A DNA stretch of 64,000 bases from Flavobacterium suaedae (GTDB lineage: Bacteria > Bacteroidota > Bacteroidia > Flavobacteriales > Flavobacteriaceae): positions 430,140-494,139 of the forward strand of contig NZ_BMJE01000001.1 in NCBI RefSeq assembly GCF_014642915.1, in the 5' to 3' direction. The notes under the pieces were generated by a model that made no database searches, was not told the DNA's origin, and saw only the letters and a program-made list of their open reading frames with translations. The position numbers and the translations under genes are program-made. This document shows, one piece after another, positions 62,854-64,000 of this stretch (within the stretch, counting starts at the first letter, position 1; each line of letters starts with the position of its first letter).

Positions 62854-63175
62854 TGAACTCAATAAAAGATATATGGATAGAAAGCGAAGTTAAAGGGTCA
62901 ATTATTGAAGGTGAATTATATACTAATGACAATACTGATGTTATAGTTACTTTTGATAATGATAAAAAATACATTGCTACATTTTTCACTTATCAAAACA
63001 TCCAACACCTCAGATTAAAAAATCAAAAAACAGGAGAATGCGATTCAGGTTATTATTTTTGGCTTCTGATATGATAATTATAGAAAGAACAGATAGAAAA
63101 TCAATTATATCAACAATTGAATATCTAATAGATAATGATGAATTTTATTCTGTTTTTAATGAAATCAGCACTTAA
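62853..63175 (+). pseudogene. Small immunity-like gene broken by a one-base frameshift
   Basis: The frame from the ATG at 62853 stops at 63074 after ...GYYFWLLI. Read with one extra G in the run at about 63056-63062, it would continue as GYYFWASDMIIIE and run to TAA at 63175, giving about 106 residues. A 34-residue frame that starts at 63071 (MIIIERTDRKSIISTIEY...) shows that the continued part is open. From memory, a FWASDMI segment is typical in this small-protein family. Either the strain has a frameshift mutation or a base is missing in the read. The gene is translationally coupled to the sirtuin fusion, as in toxin/immunity pairs. Confidence 0.55.
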
Positions 63176-63789
63176 TCACAGTCCACAAACAAAGAATCCG
63201 CTAAAGGAGCTAAGCCTATTTCTGCTCTGGCGCTGTTGGTTTCTTCTCGCATATCTTTACATGGCATTCCAAACTGAGAACCATATAGTACCCTGTGGTT
63301 ATTATCCTTTTTTACCCAATAATACTTATCTAAAATAGTAGCATACATTTCCGCTTTTAAATTTCCTTTTTTAACCTCATTTAAAAACACATTAAAATAC
63401 GTTTTATCATTTACCAGCATATGTGGGGTATGTAGTAATACCGCAACAGCAGCAGCTTCTACACATTCATGGCTATAGTTCTTTTCACCTAAAAGCTTTT
63501 TAGTCGGGAATCCGTTATCTTTTACAAAAGCAACCAGCTTTTTAAAGTTAATAGAATCTATTTTTTGAACGTAAGCCCAGTCTATTTTGCCACCATATAA
63601 ATAAGGGTCTCTTAACCCCTGGTCGCTACCATATAGTTTGCAAAGCTCAAAAGCAAGGCTATCCTGTAGCTTTGTGTTTACAGTTTTTATACTCTTGCCG
63701 TCGGTAGTTATATTTTCCGCCTTAATAGTTATACAACTGTATACTAAAAAGATAAGCATTGAAGCTAATAGCAAAGGCAGTTTTTTCAT
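63172..63789 (-). CDS. DUF6624-type lipoprotein
   Basis: The 205-residue protein has a lipoprotein signal (MKKLPLLLASMLIFLVYSC). The conserved core of the DUF6624-type family is visible: DSINFKKLVAFVKDNGFPTKKLLGEKNYSHECVEAAAVAVLLHTPH, with a GSQFGMP and a RAEIGLAPLADSLF segment near the end. The function is unknown. Its stop codon overlaps the end of the broken plus-strand gene, so the two genes converge. Confidence 0.75.
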   Translation of the reverse strand: MKKLPLLLASMLIFLVYSCITIKAENITTDGKSIKTVNTKLQDSLAFELCKLYGSDQGLRDPYLYGGKIDWAYVQKIDSINFKKLVAFVKDNGFPTKKLLGEKNYSHECVEAAAVAVLLHTPHMLVNDKTYFNVFLNEVKKGNLKAEMYATILDKYYWVKKDNNHRVLYGSQFGMPCKDMREETNSARAEIGLAPLADSLFVDCD

Positions 63790-63899
63790 AGTAATTTATT
63801 ATTTTTTGATGATGGAACGGCAAGTTAGCATTATTTTTTAAACTATTGTAAAGCAGTAATTTTTCTATAGACTTATATTTAATTATTACCTAAAATTGG

Positions 63900-63907
63900 T
63901 AACTTTA
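63900..63907 (+). promoter_or_regulatory. Candidate -7 box for the ParD-like gene
   Basis: TAACTTTA is one base from TAnnTTTG and lies 15 bases before the ATG at 63923. Confidence 0.4.
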
Positions 63908-63922
63908 CAAAAAATTCAGGTT

Positions 63923-64000
63923 ATGGGGAAAAACACATCAATATCATTAGGCAATCATTTTGAAGGGTTTGTAGAACATGCAATATCAAACGGACGATTT
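63923..64000 (+). CDS. parD: ParD-family antitoxin (partial, cut by window edge)
   Basis: The first 26 codons read MGKNTSISLGNHFEGFVEH then AISNGRF. ParD antitoxins typically begin MGKNTSISLGDHFDSFI...SGRY, so the match is strong even at this length. ParD is a DNA-binding antitoxin that neutralises ParE, a gyrase-targeting toxin. The parE gene should follow just outside the window. Confidence 0.82.
   Translation, partial: MGKNTSISLGNHFEGFVEHAISNGRF

Noticed and set aside
1..64000. CRISPR array, tRNA, rRNA, insertion sequence or prophage
   Set aside because: I looked for spaced short repeats, clover-leaf structures, transposase motifs (DDE, HUH) and phage structural genes and found none. The only repeats are terminators and the local duplication at 19418-20517.

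Overview
The window looks like a chromosomal segment of a Flavobacteriaceae bacterium, probably Flavobacterium or a close relative. The DNA is A+T-rich. Many proteins are of types common in that family (TamB/TamA pair, BatA-type vWA protein, YfhO, DUF4834, DUF1206, DUF4870, M28 lipoprotein peptidase, DUF6624 lipoprotein). Many lipoproteins carry a short signal peptide ending in S-C. Several genes are preceded by a Bacteroidetes-type -7 box (TAnnTTTG) only 10-20 bases before the start codon, with no clear Shine-Dalgarno. No rRNA, tRNA, CRISPR array, insertion sequence or prophage was recognised, and no gene-free stretch exceeds about 300 bases.

Layout, 0-12.9 kb: the end of an unidentified gene; a copper-homeostasis operon on the minus strand (HMA-AraC regulator, copper P-type ATPase, HMA chaperone) with a direct-repeat candidate operator; tamB and a tamA/bamA-like gene on the plus strand; a small membrane protein; type II NADH dehydrogenase. 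13-29 kb: YihY-type membrane protein, PPOX-fold stress protein, STAS-like protein, GNAT enzyme, a low-complexity secreted protein, PfpI/DJ-1 protein, dienelactone hydrolase, a tandem family of three secreted paralogues, M28 peptidase, an XRE-led three-gene operon, a DEAD-box helicase with an altered motif II, MTA/SAH nucleosidase, and an MBL-fold hydrolase. 28.7-33.4 kb: a minus-strand operon of five genes (BatA-like vWA, dihydroorotase-like protein without metal ligands, lipoprotein, DUF4870, esterase). 33.5-37.5 kb: lactonase, DUF1206, Bcp peroxiredoxin, a cysteine-free endonuclease III, and an ECF sigma factor with a 47-codon downstream gene.

37.7-47 kb is the most accessory-looking part: a four-gene overlapping cassette (membrane protein, lipoprotein, ADP-ribosylglycohydrolase fused to an EF-Tu domain III-like module, lipoprotein fused to DUF1905/OmdA), then uvrA, an Mrr-type restriction enzyme coupled to a membrane J-domain protein, and an orphan protein with the DNRPEA-type leader seen on polymorphic or contractile-injection-associated toxins. 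47-61.7 kb is again mostly housekeeping: glycosyltransferase, YfhO, DUF4834, outer-membrane protein, GNAT, an alpha-oxoamine synthase (possibly cysteate acyltransferase), a TM2/DUF2752/DUF4870/rdgB run, a DeaD-type helicase, a CarboxypepD_reg-like protein, TrmH, and an ECF sigma/anti-sigma pair. 61.7-64 kb holds a sirtuin with an A+T-rich 160-residue extension, a coupled small gene broken by an apparent one-base frameshift, a DUF6624 lipoprotein, and the first 26 codons of a ParD antitoxin at the right edge.

The strongest candidates for something not described before are the glycohydrolase/EF-Tu-domain cassette (37742-41555), the orphan DNRPEA-leader protein (46158-46997), and the sirtuin fusion with its frameshifted partner (61681-63175). 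All functional claims rest on reading motifs by eye; no database search was run.
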